A stretch of 10,540 bases of DNA from Thermoplasmatales archaeon (GTDB lineage Archaea; Thermoplasmatota; Thermoplasmata; Methanomassiliicoccales; Methanomethylophilaceae), in NCBI GenBank assembly GCA_012522645.1, contig JAAYKC010000072.1:1-10540 (forward strand), read 5' to 3'. Shown here one piece after another: positions 1 to 6,914 of this stretch; the stretch's first letter is position 1; the number at the start of each line of letters is the position of its first letter. Made by a program: the position numbers and the translations under genes. A model generated the notes under the pieces. It was not told the origin of the DNA. It worked only from the letters and a program-made list of their open reading frames with translations, and searched no databases.

Positions 1-92
1 ACACGGACCTTCACCTGGGTGGCCTCTCCCGTCATTCCGGTGCGGCCGATGATCTCGACCACTTCCGACGGGATGCTGTCAACGTCTACCAT
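1..92 (-). CDS. rps28e: 30S ribosomal protein S28e, 5' part (runs off the window)
   Basis: Only the first 30 codons lie in the window; the rest continues past position 1. The visible product begins MVDVDSIPSEVVEIIGRTGM and goes on TGEATQVKVR. This matches the archaeal/eukaryotic S28e core, an OB-fold small-subunit protein of about 70 residues with a conserved GRTGxxGExTQVxV strand pair. The ATG at 92 is set by an excellent ribosome-binding site, AAGGTGATC at 97-105, whose first bases lie inside the L7Ae stop codon. Only 11 bases separate the two genes, so they are co-transcribed and probably translationally linked. L7Ae followed by S28e is a familiar archaeal order, often continuing to L24e; that continuation lies outside the window. 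Confidence 0.93.
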   Translation of the reverse strand, partial: MVDVDSIPSEVVEIIGRTGMTGEATQVKVR

Positions 93-96
93 GTCA

Positions 97-105
97 GATC
101 ACCTT
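97..105 (-). promoter_or_regulatory. Shine-Dalgarno site of S28e overlapping the L7Ae stop
   Basis: On the minus strand the sequence reads TAAGGTGATC, then TGAC, then ATG. AGGTGATC is a near-perfect complement of the archaeal 16S rRNA 3' end, and it overlaps the TAA stop of L7Ae (104-106). It fixes the S28e start and suggests coupled translation. Confidence 0.8.
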
Positions 106-469
106 ACTTCTTCAGGGACTTGACCGCATTGACGATGTCGTCGCACAGGGTCTTGCCCTTGCCGACATCGGTTATCGCAATGGATGCCGTGGGTTTCTCA
201 AGGCCTATGGCATTGCCGAGCTCGATCTTGTTGGGAACGTATACGTAAGCTACGCCCCTCTCCTCGCACAGGGCGGGTATGTGAGCCAGGATCTCCGGGG
301 GATCCACGTCCTCTGCCATTATCACTATGGAGGCGGATCCGCGCTCCACGGCCTTGGTGACCTCGTTGGTCCCTTTCTTTATCTTCCCGCTGTCCCTGGC
401 TATCTCGGCCAGGGAGTATGCTTTGTCCGAAATCTCTTTCGGGGTCTCAAATTTAACGAATATAGACAT
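104..469 (-). CDS. rpl7ae: 50S ribosomal protein L7Ae (kink-turn RNA-binding protein)
   Basis: The product has 121 residues, the normal archaeal length. L7Ae binds kink-turns in 23S rRNA; in archaea it is also a core protein of box C/D and H/ACA guide RNPs and of RNase P. The family signature is clear: KKGTNEVTKAVERG at residues 31-44 contains the Gly-Thr-Asn-Glu and Lys residues that contact the kink-turn. It is followed by the acidic AEDVDPPE loop (52-59) and the VPNKIELGNAIG segment (78-89). The ATG at 469 is preceded by GAGGTAA (474-480). A TATA-like box lies at 543-550 on the same strand. It is the first gene of a minus-strand ribosomal operon with S28e 11 bases downstream. Codon use and sequence look ordinary. 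Confidence 0.97.
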   Translation of the reverse strand: MSIFVKFETPKEISDKAYSLAEIARDSGKIKKGTNEVTKAVERGSASIVIMAEDVDPPEILAHIPALCEERGVAYVYVPNKIELGNAIGLEKPTASIAITDVGKGKTLCDDIVNAVKSLKK

Positions 470-542
470 TCTATTACCTCTTTCGGGCTTGCGCCTTCAT
501 TATTCATCGGCTCAGAAGAGCAACGGCACTATCCGATGGATG

Positions 543-550
543 TATTTATT
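543..550 (-). promoter_or_regulatory. TATA-like box of the L7Ae-S28e operon
   Basis: Minus-strand AATAAATA sits 74 bases before the L7Ae ATG. A transcript start about 25 bases downstream (around 520) would leave a leader of about 50 bases carrying the GAGGTAA site. Assignment is by sequence resemblance only. Confidence 0.45.
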
Positions 551-620
551 GGTTGTTCCTCAAATCCTGCTCTGTTTCAAAGGATCACCGTCCTGAGAGA
601 AAAGAGTATGGCACTGTCTG

Positions 621-630
621 AATATATAAG
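621..630 (+). promoter_or_regulatory. TATA-like box of the two-gene membrane-protein operon
   Basis: AATATATAAG is the best box-A match in the 470-728 intergenic region and points toward the gene at 729. It predicts a transcript start near 650-656, giving a leader of about 75 bases. The rest of the 259-base gap holds the oppositely directed L7Ae promoter and no supported gene. Confidence 0.5.
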
Positions 631-728
631 GAAGACGACGACGCCCATTCACGAACACGTGTCCTCTCGATCACGTCTTCTCCTCTGCACCGCTGCGAAC
701 TTGGCTGCTTTCTGAAACAGCATCGAAT

Positions 729-1364
729 ATGAGCGAAAACATATATCCGTGTTCTCAATCTACCCCGGTAGATTTGCGTGATATCATGAACAGGAGCAGC
801 ATCGTTTCCGTGACAGGTTTGATACTGTCGGCCATACTGCTGATAATGAACTTCTATCGGATGGAGACACTCACGATTACGTCCTGCGCCATATGCGTGA
901 TATTGTTCAGCGTGTCCTCATACCGGTCCGTCACCCGCGGGGAGCACCTCAGGATCGGCATCATGGTCATCGGCCTTATAGCATTGATGATCGGGACGCT
1001 TTCGCCCTTCCTGGGCACAACAGACGCGATTGCCGCTTTCCTGGAAACGCTGCCGTACGTATTCGTGGCCATATTCATCATCGCAGAGATGATCGCATTC
1101 ATGGGAATGCGTTTGGATAAAGCGCTTTTCACAACATTCTCTCTGATGTTCTCGATGGCCATCGCATCCTTTGCGGCCGTCGTCACATATCTGATCAGAA
1201 TAGAGGACATACGTTCAGAGATCATCGTCAACAATGACATCGTCGTTCAGTTCGCTGCTTCATTCGTGATATCGATTGTGGTCATCATTCTGTCACGCAG
1301 GATGATGAAGAAACGCGACATAAGGATCATTACGAAGGAGACCCTTCTGGAGGGAAACCTATGA
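729..1364 (+). CDS. Six-pass membrane protein of unknown function
   Basis: The product has 211 residues and I do not recognise a family. Hydrophobic segments lie at roughly residues 24-43, 47-65, 75-95, 105-126, 131-155 and 172-189, so it should span the membrane about six times. A basic patch (SRRMMKKR, 189-196) and a short polar tail follow the last segment and suggest a cytoplasmic C-terminus. No catalytic motif is visible. The start is uncertain: the ATG at 729 has no clear Shine-Dalgarno site, and ATG 786 (residue 20) lies just before the first membrane segment and would also work. Its stop overlaps the next start in an ATGA, so it is translationally coupled to the YjdF-like protein, and the two probably share a process or complex. 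Confidence 0.75.
   Translation: MSENIYPCSQSTPVDLRDIMNRSSIVSVTGLILSAILLIMNFYRMETLTITSCAICVILFSVSSYRSVTRGEHLRIGIMVIGLIALMIGTLSPFLGTTDAIAAFLETLPYVFVAIFIIAEMIAFMGMRLDKALFTTFSLMFSMAIASFAAVVTYLIRIEDIRSEIIVNNDIVVQFAASFVISIVVIILSRRMMKKRDIRIITKETLLEGNL
1349..1354 (+). promoter_or_regulatory. Shine-Dalgarno site for the YjdF-like gene
   Basis: GGAGGG lies six bases before ATG 1361, inside the last codons of the upstream gene. It supports the 4-base ATGA overlap start and translational coupling. Confidence 0.75.
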
Positions 1365-2098
1365 AAGTTGGCAAATGGGGGCCTCTTGATAATATTATTC
1401 TTTTCGTCTTCCCCGGGATCATGCTGACCTTCTCGGCCCTGGGATTCCTGGGTTACAATTACGGGGTGTCCACGGCATGGTATGTGGGATTCACCAACAT
1501 ATTCTGTGCGGTCATCATAACCATACTGCCGCTGCTGAAGAGGGCAGGATGGTTCACTTCGCCATACTGGCTCACGATATTGATGTCCCTGAATGTGATG
1601 ATGTACGGCATATCGCTGTTCTTCGGATTCTATCATTACTATTGGTGGTGGGACAAGTTCGCCCACATACTGTCCTCGATGCTCGTGACAATGCTGGTGT
1701 TCATCGGACTGGGTGCCATTGAGTGCCACACGAACCGCATATCTTTGATGCCCAAGGCTGCATTCCTGCTCACAACATTCCTGATAGGCGTCGCCATAGG
1801 GAACGCATGGGAGATGTTCGAGGGGTCCGTGGACTTCATCGTTTCATCCAATCATATGCAGGACATAGATGCCTTCGATACGCTCATGGATACGGTGATG
1901 GACGCTGTCGGTGCGCTGATAATGACCGGCGTAGGTGCGATGATCCTCAGGAAAAGAGGGATCTGCGATGTAATATCCGAGATGGGGTTCGAGAAGGGCA
2001 TGGTCATCATGGGAAAGAAATGGGACAGGAAGTGCATGTCCCGGGATGACCCGGAATATGAGGATATCTGTGAAGAGATAGAAAGACTGAAGAACTAG
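1361..2098 (+). CDS. YjdF/DUF2238-like integral membrane protein
   Basis: The product has 245 residues. After two or three N-terminal hydrophobic segments (about 10-33, 38-60, 68-90) comes the pattern typical of the YjdF/DUF2238 group, related in layout to VanZ-like proteins: YYWWWDKFAHILSS (93-106) with Asp98 and His102, GNAWEMFEGSVDF (147-159) with Glu151 and Glu154, and DTLMDTVMDAVGA (173-185) with Asp173, Asp177 and Asp181. Acidic and His residues at these spaced positions in membrane helices are the family hallmark; their biochemical role is not established to my knowledge. A charged cytoplasmic tail of about 45 residues (198-245) follows. The ATG at 1361 overlaps the upstream TGA and has a good GGAGGG site. 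The TAG stop overlaps the stop of the convergent GT4 gene. Confidence 0.78.
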   Translation: MKVGKWGPLDNIILFVFPGIMLTFSALGFLGYNYGVSTAWYVGFTNIFCAVIITILPLLKRAGWFTSPYWLTILMSLNVMMYGISLFFGFYHYYWWWDKFAHILSSMLVTMLVFIGLGAIECHTNRISLMPKAAFLLTTFLIGVAIGNAWEMFEGSVDFIVSSNHMQDIDAFDTLMDTVMDAVGALIMTGVGAMILRKRGICDVISEMGFEKGMVIMGKKWDRKCMSRDDPEYEDICEEIERLKN

Positions 2099-3162
2099 CG
2101 GGCCACCTTCTCGTATATCTCCTCTATACTGCTTATATGATCCTTCCACAGGAACCTTCCGGCCCGGGCACGTGCCAGTTTCCCTATTCTCTCACGTTCC
2201 GCACCGTCATTCAGAAGATCATTGACGGCGTCGGATATTGCCTTCGGATCCTTCGGCCTGACTATACGGGCAGCCTCTCCGACGGTTTCCGGAAGACCGT
2301 TGACATCCGTGCAGACGATGGGTCTGCCGTAAGATATGGCTTCCAAAGCGGCTATACCCATTGCTTCGAACAGAGACGGCATCACGAACATCTTACAGGA
2401 GCCCATGAGCCTCACTTTCTCCTCATCACTGACCCAGCCCCGAATCTCAACCTTGTCCTCCAGGTCGTTTCTGGAGACCAGCTTCGTTATCCTGTTCAGA
2501 TCGGGCCCTTTGCCGCATATGATTAGTCTGGAATCTATGTCCCTCATCGCCTCTACCATATAATCCAGACCTTTTACCCTGACTATACGCCCCAGAGAGA
2601 GTATGAAATCGCCCTCCTCTCCCATCTCAGGCAGTCCGTTCAGGCAGTTTGGCACTGTTGATATGTCCGCACCGGAGAATCCCCTTTCGATCAGGTCCCT
2701 GCGCAGATACTCGCTCACGCATATTATGTGGTCGAACGTCTCCATGTGCTTCCTGAACATTTCATCGTTGATCCCGGACAGCGTTGACTGGATGCCCACG
2801 CCCTCCCCCCAGGTGTTATGATCCGTGAAGACCTTCGGACCCCTGTAGGCTCCCAGGTCCTTGTTGTACGACGGTGCCCATCTGTAATTATAATTGACTA
2901 CGTCCGCATCCAGATCGTTCAGTGTCTCGAGCACGTTCTTCGATGATATGTAAGGAGGGTTGTATATATTCATGAATCTAGATTTCAAACGTATGACCCT
3001 GTAACCATCCATGAGCTCCTCTTCAGCAGTCCCCGGAAGCCTTCCCGTCACCACGGTCACGTCGTGCCCCCGTTCCGCAAGGAGTCTGTTCGTATCCTTC
3101 ATCCTCATCTCGATTCCTCCTCTGAAAGGATGAAAGAAGGGGTTCACATCCACTATTCTCAT
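2095..3162 (-). CDS. GT4-family glycosyltransferase (GT-B fold)
   Basis: The product has 355 residues, full length for the family. It should transfer a sugar from a nucleotide-sugar donor to a lipid or glycan acceptor on the cytoplasmic side of the membrane. The N-terminal Rossmann half opens MRIVDVNPFFHPFRGGIEM with the Gly-Gly acceptor loop. The C-terminal half has LGRIVRVKGLD (190-200), with Arg192 and Lys197 expected to hold the donor phosphates, and the EX7E motif FEAMGIAALEA (Glu266 and Glu274) for the nucleotide sugar. No signal peptide or membrane segment is seen. The ATG at 3162 has AAGGTGA four bases upstream, overlapping the stop of a small gene. It is the last gene of a minus-strand unit with a second GT4. 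The exact sugar cannot be told from sequence. Confidence 0.92.
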   Translation of the reverse strand: MRIVDVNPFFHPFRGGIEMRMKDTNRLLAERGHDVTVVTGRLPGTAEEELMDGYRVIRLKSRFMNIYNPPYISSKNVLETLNDLDADVVNYNYRWAPSYNKDLGAYRGPKVFTDHNTWGEGVGIQSTLSGINDEMFRKHMETFDHIICVSEYLRRDLIERGFSGADISTVPNCLNGLPEMGEEGDFILSLGRIVRVKGLDYMVEAMRDIDSRLIICGKGPDLNRITKLVSRNDLEDKVEIRGWVSDEEKVRLMGSCKMFVMPSLFEAMGIAALEAISYGRPIVCTDVNGLPETVGEAARIVRPKDPKAISDAVNDLLNDGAERERIGKLARARAGRFLWKDHISSIEEIYEKVAR

Positions 3163-3166
3163 AAAT

Positions 3167-3173
3167 TCACCTT
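3167..3173 (-). promoter_or_regulatory. Shine-Dalgarno site of the downstream GT4 gene, overlapping a small-gene stop
   Basis: Minus-strand AAGGTGA, spaced four bases from ATG 3162, shares bases with the TAA (3172-3174) that ends the 38-codon reading frame upstream. The same TAAGGTGA arrangement links L7Ae to S28e in this window. Confidence 0.75.
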
Positions 3174-3288
3174 ATTCTGTATTAACGATTCTTGCCGAAC
3201 TTATTCCTATCGCCCTTTGCAGGATTCTGCTGGTTGCAGTACGGGCGTCGATATGCATATCTGTGATGGTGAATGCCTCACTGTTCAT
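3172..3288 (-). CDS. Small 38-residue protein between two glycosyltransferase genes
   Basis: A 39-codon frame (with stop) exactly fills the gap between the two GT4 genes. Its ATG (3286-3288) overlaps the TGA of the upstream GT4 as ATGA. GGTGAG lies six bases before it, inside the end of that gene. Its TAA overlaps the Shine-Dalgarno site of the next gene. The product begins MNSEAFTITDMHID and has a C-terminal stretch RILQRAIGISSARIV that could form an amphipathic helix. It has no cysteines, no obvious membrane segment and no family I recognise. The coupled start and stop signals are the main support; the composition alone would not prove it. Alternatively it is spacer whose signals occur by chance, or the remnant of a longer gene. 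Confidence 0.55.
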   Translation of the reverse strand: MNSEAFTITDMHIDARTATSRILQRAIGISSARIVNTE

Positions 3289-4415
3289 TCCTGCTCACCG
3301 GCAGATGCCGTCGCATCATTGTAAAGGTCTTCCAATTTCTTTGCCGCGGCGGTGACGGAGAATCTCTCTGCTGTCCGTCTCGCTTCCGCTCTGATATCCG
3401 AAGATGCGTTCAGAGCCTTTCTGATCGCATCAGGCATATCTTCCTCGAAGAGGAATCCGTTCTTACCGTCCTCCAGGAAGGATCTGAAGGCTCTCTCGTT
3501 GACGCAGGCCACGGGAAGACCTGTGGCCATGGCCTCCATTATCGACAGCCCCTGGGTCTCGAATCTTGAGGCGGATACCGCGGCATCTGCAGCGGCATAA
3601 TAGTCGGGAAGGTCTTCATCTGATACGAAGCCCGTGAATATCACTCTGTCCTCCACTCCGGCATCTTCGGCTTTCTTCCTTATCATATCCTCGGCCGGAC
3701 CCTTTCCCACTATCATGAGAACCACATCATCGATCAGTCGCATCGCTTCAACGACCTTGTCCAGATTCTTCTCGAAGGAAATCCTGCCTACATGTATCAG
3801 TACTTTCTTCCCTTCAAGGCCGTATTTATCCCTCACTGCCGCCCCGTCGTTGGACGGGGTAAACCGATCAACATCCAATCCTGTAGGAATCACTGCCGTC
3901 CTCTTCGTTCTCGCGCCCATCCTCTCCAGCTCTTCGGCTACTGGCTCTGTGGGCGCTATAACGGCGAACGGCAGTTTGAGGATGTTCCGGAGATACGTCC
4001 ATACGAGCTTGTCGGAGATCCCTTTGGGCATCTTTATTGGCGAATAGTACTGCATCGTATCACCGACGGACGTGTGGAACGTCAGTACCAGAGGTTTCTT
4101 AATCGCTCTTGCGGCGATCAGCGCTTTCAGGGCCATTACGGCAACACCGTGCACATGTATGATATCAACGTCCAGGGATTCCAATATCTCCCTCTTGTTA
4201 GACGGGAATATCGGAACATAGTACCCTTCATACTTGCTGAACGGCACAGCCGGGAAATAATGCACACCGGGAAGCCTGTGCTTCTCTCCGGGATCCGGCG
4301 CTACGATGAAAACCTCATGGCCCCGGTCCTCCAGACCTTTTTTGGTTATGCACAATGAAGTCACCACTCCGTCCCGAGTGGGATAGAAGCTGTCCGTAAC
4401 CATAACAATTCTCAT
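3285..4415 (-). CDS. GT4-family glycosyltransferase, diacylglycerol-glucosyltransferase-like
   Basis: The product has 376 residues and the GT-B fold. It begins MRIVMVTDSFYPTRDGVVTS, the classic opening of the GT4 branch that includes bacterial 1,2-diacylglycerol 3-glucosyltransferases and related glycolipid enzymes. Other motifs are IIHVHG (85-90), FHTSVGD (113-119), PTGLDVDRF (177-185), HVGRISFEKNLD (208-219) with Arg211 and Lys216 as likely donor-phosphate ligands, and the EX7E motif ETQGLSIMEA (Glu286, Glu294). It probably adds a hexose to a membrane lipid or lipid-linked glycan at the cytoplasmic face; the substrate is inferred. The ATG at 4415 is chosen because GAGGTG lies four bases upstream. 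A longer frame to 4481 would run into the divergent gene and adds residues unlike the family. It is first in its operon. Confidence 0.92.
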   Translation of the reverse strand: MRIVMVTDSFYPTRDGVVTSLCITKKGLEDRGHEVFIVAPDPGEKHRLPGVHYFPAVPFSKYEGYYVPIFPSNKREILESLDVDIIHVHGVAVMALKALIAARAIKKPLVLTFHTSVGDTMQYYSPIKMPKGISDKLVWTYLRNILKLPFAVIAPTEPVAEELERMGARTKRTAVIPTGLDVDRFTPSNDGAAVRDKYGLEGKKVLIHVGRISFEKNLDKVVEAMRLIDDVVLMIVGKGPAEDMIRKKAEDAGVEDRVIFTGFVSDEDLPDYYAAADAAVSASRFETQGLSIMEAMATGLPVACVNERAFRSFLEDGKNGFLFEEDMPDAIRKALNASSDIRAEARRTAERFSVTAAAKKLEDLYNDATASAGEQE

Positions 4416-4418
4416 TAA

Positions 4419-4424
4419 CACCTC
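4419..4424 (-). promoter_or_regulatory. Shine-Dalgarno site that fixes the first GT4 start
   Basis: Minus-strand GAGGTG, three to four bases before ATG 4415, decides this start over the in-frame upstream alternative at 4481. Confidence 0.75.
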
Positions 4425-4440
4425 ACTGTTATTTTCATTA

Positions 4441-4474
4441 ATTATACATCGCACGAATGTAACAAAGTATAAAG
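4441..4474. promoter_or_regulatory. Divergent promoter region of the two glycosyltransferase operons
   Basis: The 83-base gap between the GT4 and GT-C genes must hold both promoters. AAAGTATAAAG at 4464-4474 reads as a box A on the plus strand (predicted start near 4495) and as CTTTATACTTT on the minus strand (predicted start near 4441). A second minus-strand candidate, TGTATAAT, lies at 4441-4448. Sharing one element would tie expression of the two operons together. Confidence 0.45.
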
Positions 4475-4498
4475 GTGGCAATTAGTAATACGAATGGC

Positions 4499-5890
4499 AT
4501 GGGGCGCGGGGAGGCAGACAATTTCTATGCAGAACGTTTCAGACGTTCGGTCAAACACCCCCTCTTCCTGGTAATTATGATAGGTCTTGCGATACGTCTG
4601 ATCCTGATGCCATTGCTGACCTACGCATACGACATCTCATTCTGGGCAACGACCATACAGAATATCATGAGCGGGAACGGATTATATGATCTGCCCGGCT
4701 ACTATTATTCACCGGTTTGGGGTTACATCTTGGGGGCTGTAGGTTCTGTCGGGAACATGTTGCTCGGACTGTCCTCTATGGGCAGTTTCTTTGAAGAGCT
4801 GCTTCCGAGCCTGCATCTTTTCAAGAATAGCTACACATCCACCGCCATCGTGACGACTATTGAATTCAACGTTCTGATGAAGGTGCCTTTGGTAATCTCA
4901 GATTTATTGGTCACATGGATGCTCTATTCCCTCATAAAAGAGAAGACTGGGGATGAGCGCAAAGCTGCTGCCGGCGCAGCATTATGGTTCCTTTGCCCCA
5001 TCGTCATCTATGCGTCATCGGTGCATGCAACGTTCGATACCTTCTCCGTGATGTTCATGCTCCTTGCCGTAATGCTTCTTCGTAAGGAGCGTTATCTTTT
5101 TGCGGGCGTGTCTATCGCCGCCGCGACATTCACCAAGCTGTTCCCGGCATATCTCGTGATTGTTTTTATAGCATACATCGCGGCCCGGTATAGAGGCAAT
5201 AAAAGCGCAATAGTAAAGAATCTCACAAGGGGAGCCGGCGGAATACTGATCGTCACGTTACTCATGTACGCCCCTATGCTGTTGGACGGGACGTTCATAG
5301 AGTCGTTCTTTTTCATCACTTCACGGATAGGAGGTGTGTCTACAGGCACCGGGGACGGGCTTGATCTGTTCTCTCTGCTCTCTTCCACAGGTATGATGAT
5401 CGTCATCATTGCCCAATTTTTTATCCTGACCTTCATCTCCTATCTCGGATACAGAATGTATGCCGGCGGCAAGGGCATGGATGAGGAGAGGCTCGATGAC
5501 AGACTTCTCCTTCTGGCTCTCGTCACAACCGCACTGTCTTTGATGTGGATACCTTCTCCGCAGTATCTCCTGATAATCATACCGTTCCTTGCGTACCGCA
5601 TAGTCGTAAATGACCGCAAGCTGATCATTCCGTGGGCGGTCATGACCGTCGGTGCCGTTCTGTTCGCATTCTCCACCAGCCACTTCTCTGTGCTCTTGAG
5701 TCTGGGTGCTTACACGGATATCATCGATCTCGGGACCGTGATATCCCTCATGGAATCCATGTACACATCGGTGCTTGGGATCTCGCTCCAAAAATTACTC
5801 TTCATCATAACAGGGGTGATGGAGGGCATAGGGTTATGGATGATCTTCCTGTTTGTCTATCTGAGAAGGAGGCACAGCATAAATGGATAA
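4499..5890 (+). CDS. GT-C type polytopic membrane glycosyltransferase
   Basis: The product has 463 residues and about ten or more hydrophobic segments. The layout is that of GT-C enzymes (GT39/GT50/GT87-like), which take sugars from polyprenyl-phosphate donors on the outer face. After the first membrane segment comes TYAYDISFWA (41-50); Asp45 sits where GT-C enzymes carry the catalytic or metal-binding Asp of the first outer loop. Next comes GNGLYDLPGYYYSPVWGY, close to the GxxxYD...YxYxPxxxY pattern of the family, and later a TKLFPAYLV segment typical of the group. The start is ambiguous. A GTG at 4475 would overlap the predicted box A, so I prefer ATG 4499, about 25-30 bases after that box, with a nearly leaderless message. 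It ends overlapping the next gene by eight bases. The sugar is unknown. Confidence 0.82.
   Translation: MGRGEADNFYAERFRRSVKHPLFLVIMIGLAIRLILMPLLTYAYDISFWATTIQNIMSGNGLYDLPGYYYSPVWGYILGAVGSVGNMLLGLSSMGSFFEELLPSLHLFKNSYTSTAIVTTIEFNVLMKVPLVISDLLVTWMLYSLIKEKTGDERKAAAGAALWFLCPIVIYASSVHATFDTFSVMFMLLAVMLLRKERYLFAGVSIAAATFTKLFPAYLVIVFIAYIAARYRGNKSAIVKNLTRGAGGILIVTLLMYAPMLLDGTFIESFFFITSRIGGVSTGTGDGLDLFSLLSSTGMMIVIIAQFFILTFISYLGYRMYAGGKGMDEERLDDRLLLLALVTTALSLMWIPSPQYLLIIIPFLAYRIVVNDRKLIIPWAVMTVGAVLFAFSTSHFSVLLSLGAYTDIIDLGTVISLMESMYTSVLGISLQKLLFIITGVMEGIGLWMIFLFVYLRRRHSING
5866..5872 (+). promoter_or_regulatory. Shine-Dalgarno site for the extracytoplasmic protein gene
   Basis: AAGGAGG lies ten bases before ATG 5883, inside the end of the GT-C gene. 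It supports coupled translation of the overlapping pair. Confidence 0.75.
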
Positions 5891-6845
5891 ACGTACTCTT
5901 GTGACCGTATCCATCATACTGACCGTTTTCCTGATGGTCGGTCAGGGAATAACATATTGGGCCAATCCCAACTCCTTCGGATCCGAAATGCAGAGAATCG
6001 GGGACGATATAGAGTATGAGCTTTCATCATCGGCGGCGGTAGAATACTCTGTAACTATCTTCGAGAACGGAACTGATTTTGATGGGATATATATCTACTA
6101 TGATGAGGGATTCACTTCATATCAATCTCACAGCCAACAAAGGGCCTTCATCAACCAGCTCATGCTCGAGTTTGATAAACGCAATACAGAGAGACCGACC
6201 ATCGTCGATGCGGACAAAATCGCCGATCTTATGGAGAGCGGAGCCGCTGTCGGCATCATAGTCGTGTCCGGCATATTACCGCCGACGGTCTTCTCTGATG
6301 TGAACAGTACAGCAGTGGACTGGGTCAATGGAGGAGGCGTGCTCTACTGGGCGGGCGGCATCCTGGATTCGTGTTACATTGGAGAGGGTGGACAAATAAT
6401 AAAACTCTCTGATCCGGGAACGAGATTCTTCGGCATCCGGTCGGTGAATACCGAAAACGGCAAGGGATCCGTGCCGTCTGAGAACAGAGATATCGGGAGG
6501 ATGCTCTCCATGAATGCCGGCAACCTGCGCGGAGGCCTGATGCTGGGCCTTCCTGACACTTTGTATCTGGGATTCCAAAATGACGATTTCTCAAGCATCT
6601 CCGTCGCATCTGTCGGCAGTGGTATGGTGGCAGTGCTCGGAGGCGGTCTGGATGGAGAAGTGAGAGTATCTCTGGCACAGATGGTTTGTTCCGGTATAAC
6701 ACCGGATTCGTTTGGATCAATAGAATATAAGACGGGTTCATTCCAAGATTCTTATGCAGGTTCGGCCACCGTGTCTGGATCTGCGACTGCATACGTATAT
6801 TACGGCGGAGACCACATCGTATACGGGAAGAGATTCTTCCTTTGA
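5883..6845 (+). CDS. Signal-anchored extracytoplasmic protein of unknown function
   Basis: The product has 320 residues. A short basic start (MDKR) and one hydrophobic segment (about 5-27) form an uncleaved anchor or signal peptide; the rest is hydrophilic and rich in Gly, Ser and beta-type segments, so it should lie outside the cell. Two N-glycosylation sequons are visible, Asn62-Gly-Thr and Asn141-Ser-Thr. The middle (about 105-165) alternates strand and helix and contains VGIIVVSG, then AVDWVNGGGVLYWAGG. This resembles the core of class I glutamine-amidotransferase-like domains of the DUF4350/ThuA kind, although I see no catalytic Cys-His pair. That resemblance is an inference from pattern only. 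The gene starts inside the GT-C gene (8-base overlap), so it is probably a partner of that enzyme, for example in outer-face glycan handling. Confidence 0.8.
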   Translation: MDKRTLVTVSIILTVFLMVGQGITYWANPNSFGSEMQRIGDDIEYELSSSAAVEYSVTIFENGTDFDGIYIYYDEGFTSYQSHSQQRAFINQLMLEFDKRNTERPTIVDADKIADLMESGAAVGIIVVSGILPPTVFSDVNSTAVDWVNGGGVLYWAGGILDSCYIGEGGQIIKLSDPGTRFFGIRSVNTENGKGSVPSENRDIGRMLSMNAGNLRGGLMLGLPDTLYLGFQNDDFSSISVASVGSGMVAVLGGGLDGEVRVSLAQMVCSGITPDSFGSIEYKTGSFQDSYAGSATVSGSATAYVYYGGDHIVYGKRFFL

Positions 6846-6895
6846 CGATACCGTTCACGGGGCGAATCAATGCTAAAATAGTGGGGACGGTATTG
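6846..6895 (+). repeat. Inverted repeat (long-loop hairpin) between two operon genes
   Basis: CGATACCGTTC (6846-6856) can pair with GGACGGTATTG (6885-6895), an 11-bp stem with two G-U pairs and a 28-base loop. It begins right after the TGA of the upstream gene. No T-run follows, so a simple terminator is unlikely. RNA processing or attenuation between the two genes is possible. Confidence 0.4.
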
Positions 6896-6914
6896 AGCGA
6901 AGTAACCGAGGGGC

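Noticed and set aside
281..715. A 144-codon plus-strand frame over L7Ae and its upstream region
   Set aside because: It is mostly antisense to L7Ae, and its remainder crosses both promoters with no family resemblance.
4416..4481. Longer N-terminus for the first GT4 gene
   Set aside because: It would precede the family-typical MRIVMVTDSF start, lacks a ribosome-binding site and runs through the divergent promoter. ATG 4415 has GAGGTG at correct spacing.
5321..5791. A 156-codon minus-strand frame inside the GT-C gene
   Set aside because: It is charged, repetitive-looking antisense sequence of a hydrophobic membrane gene, with no start signal.
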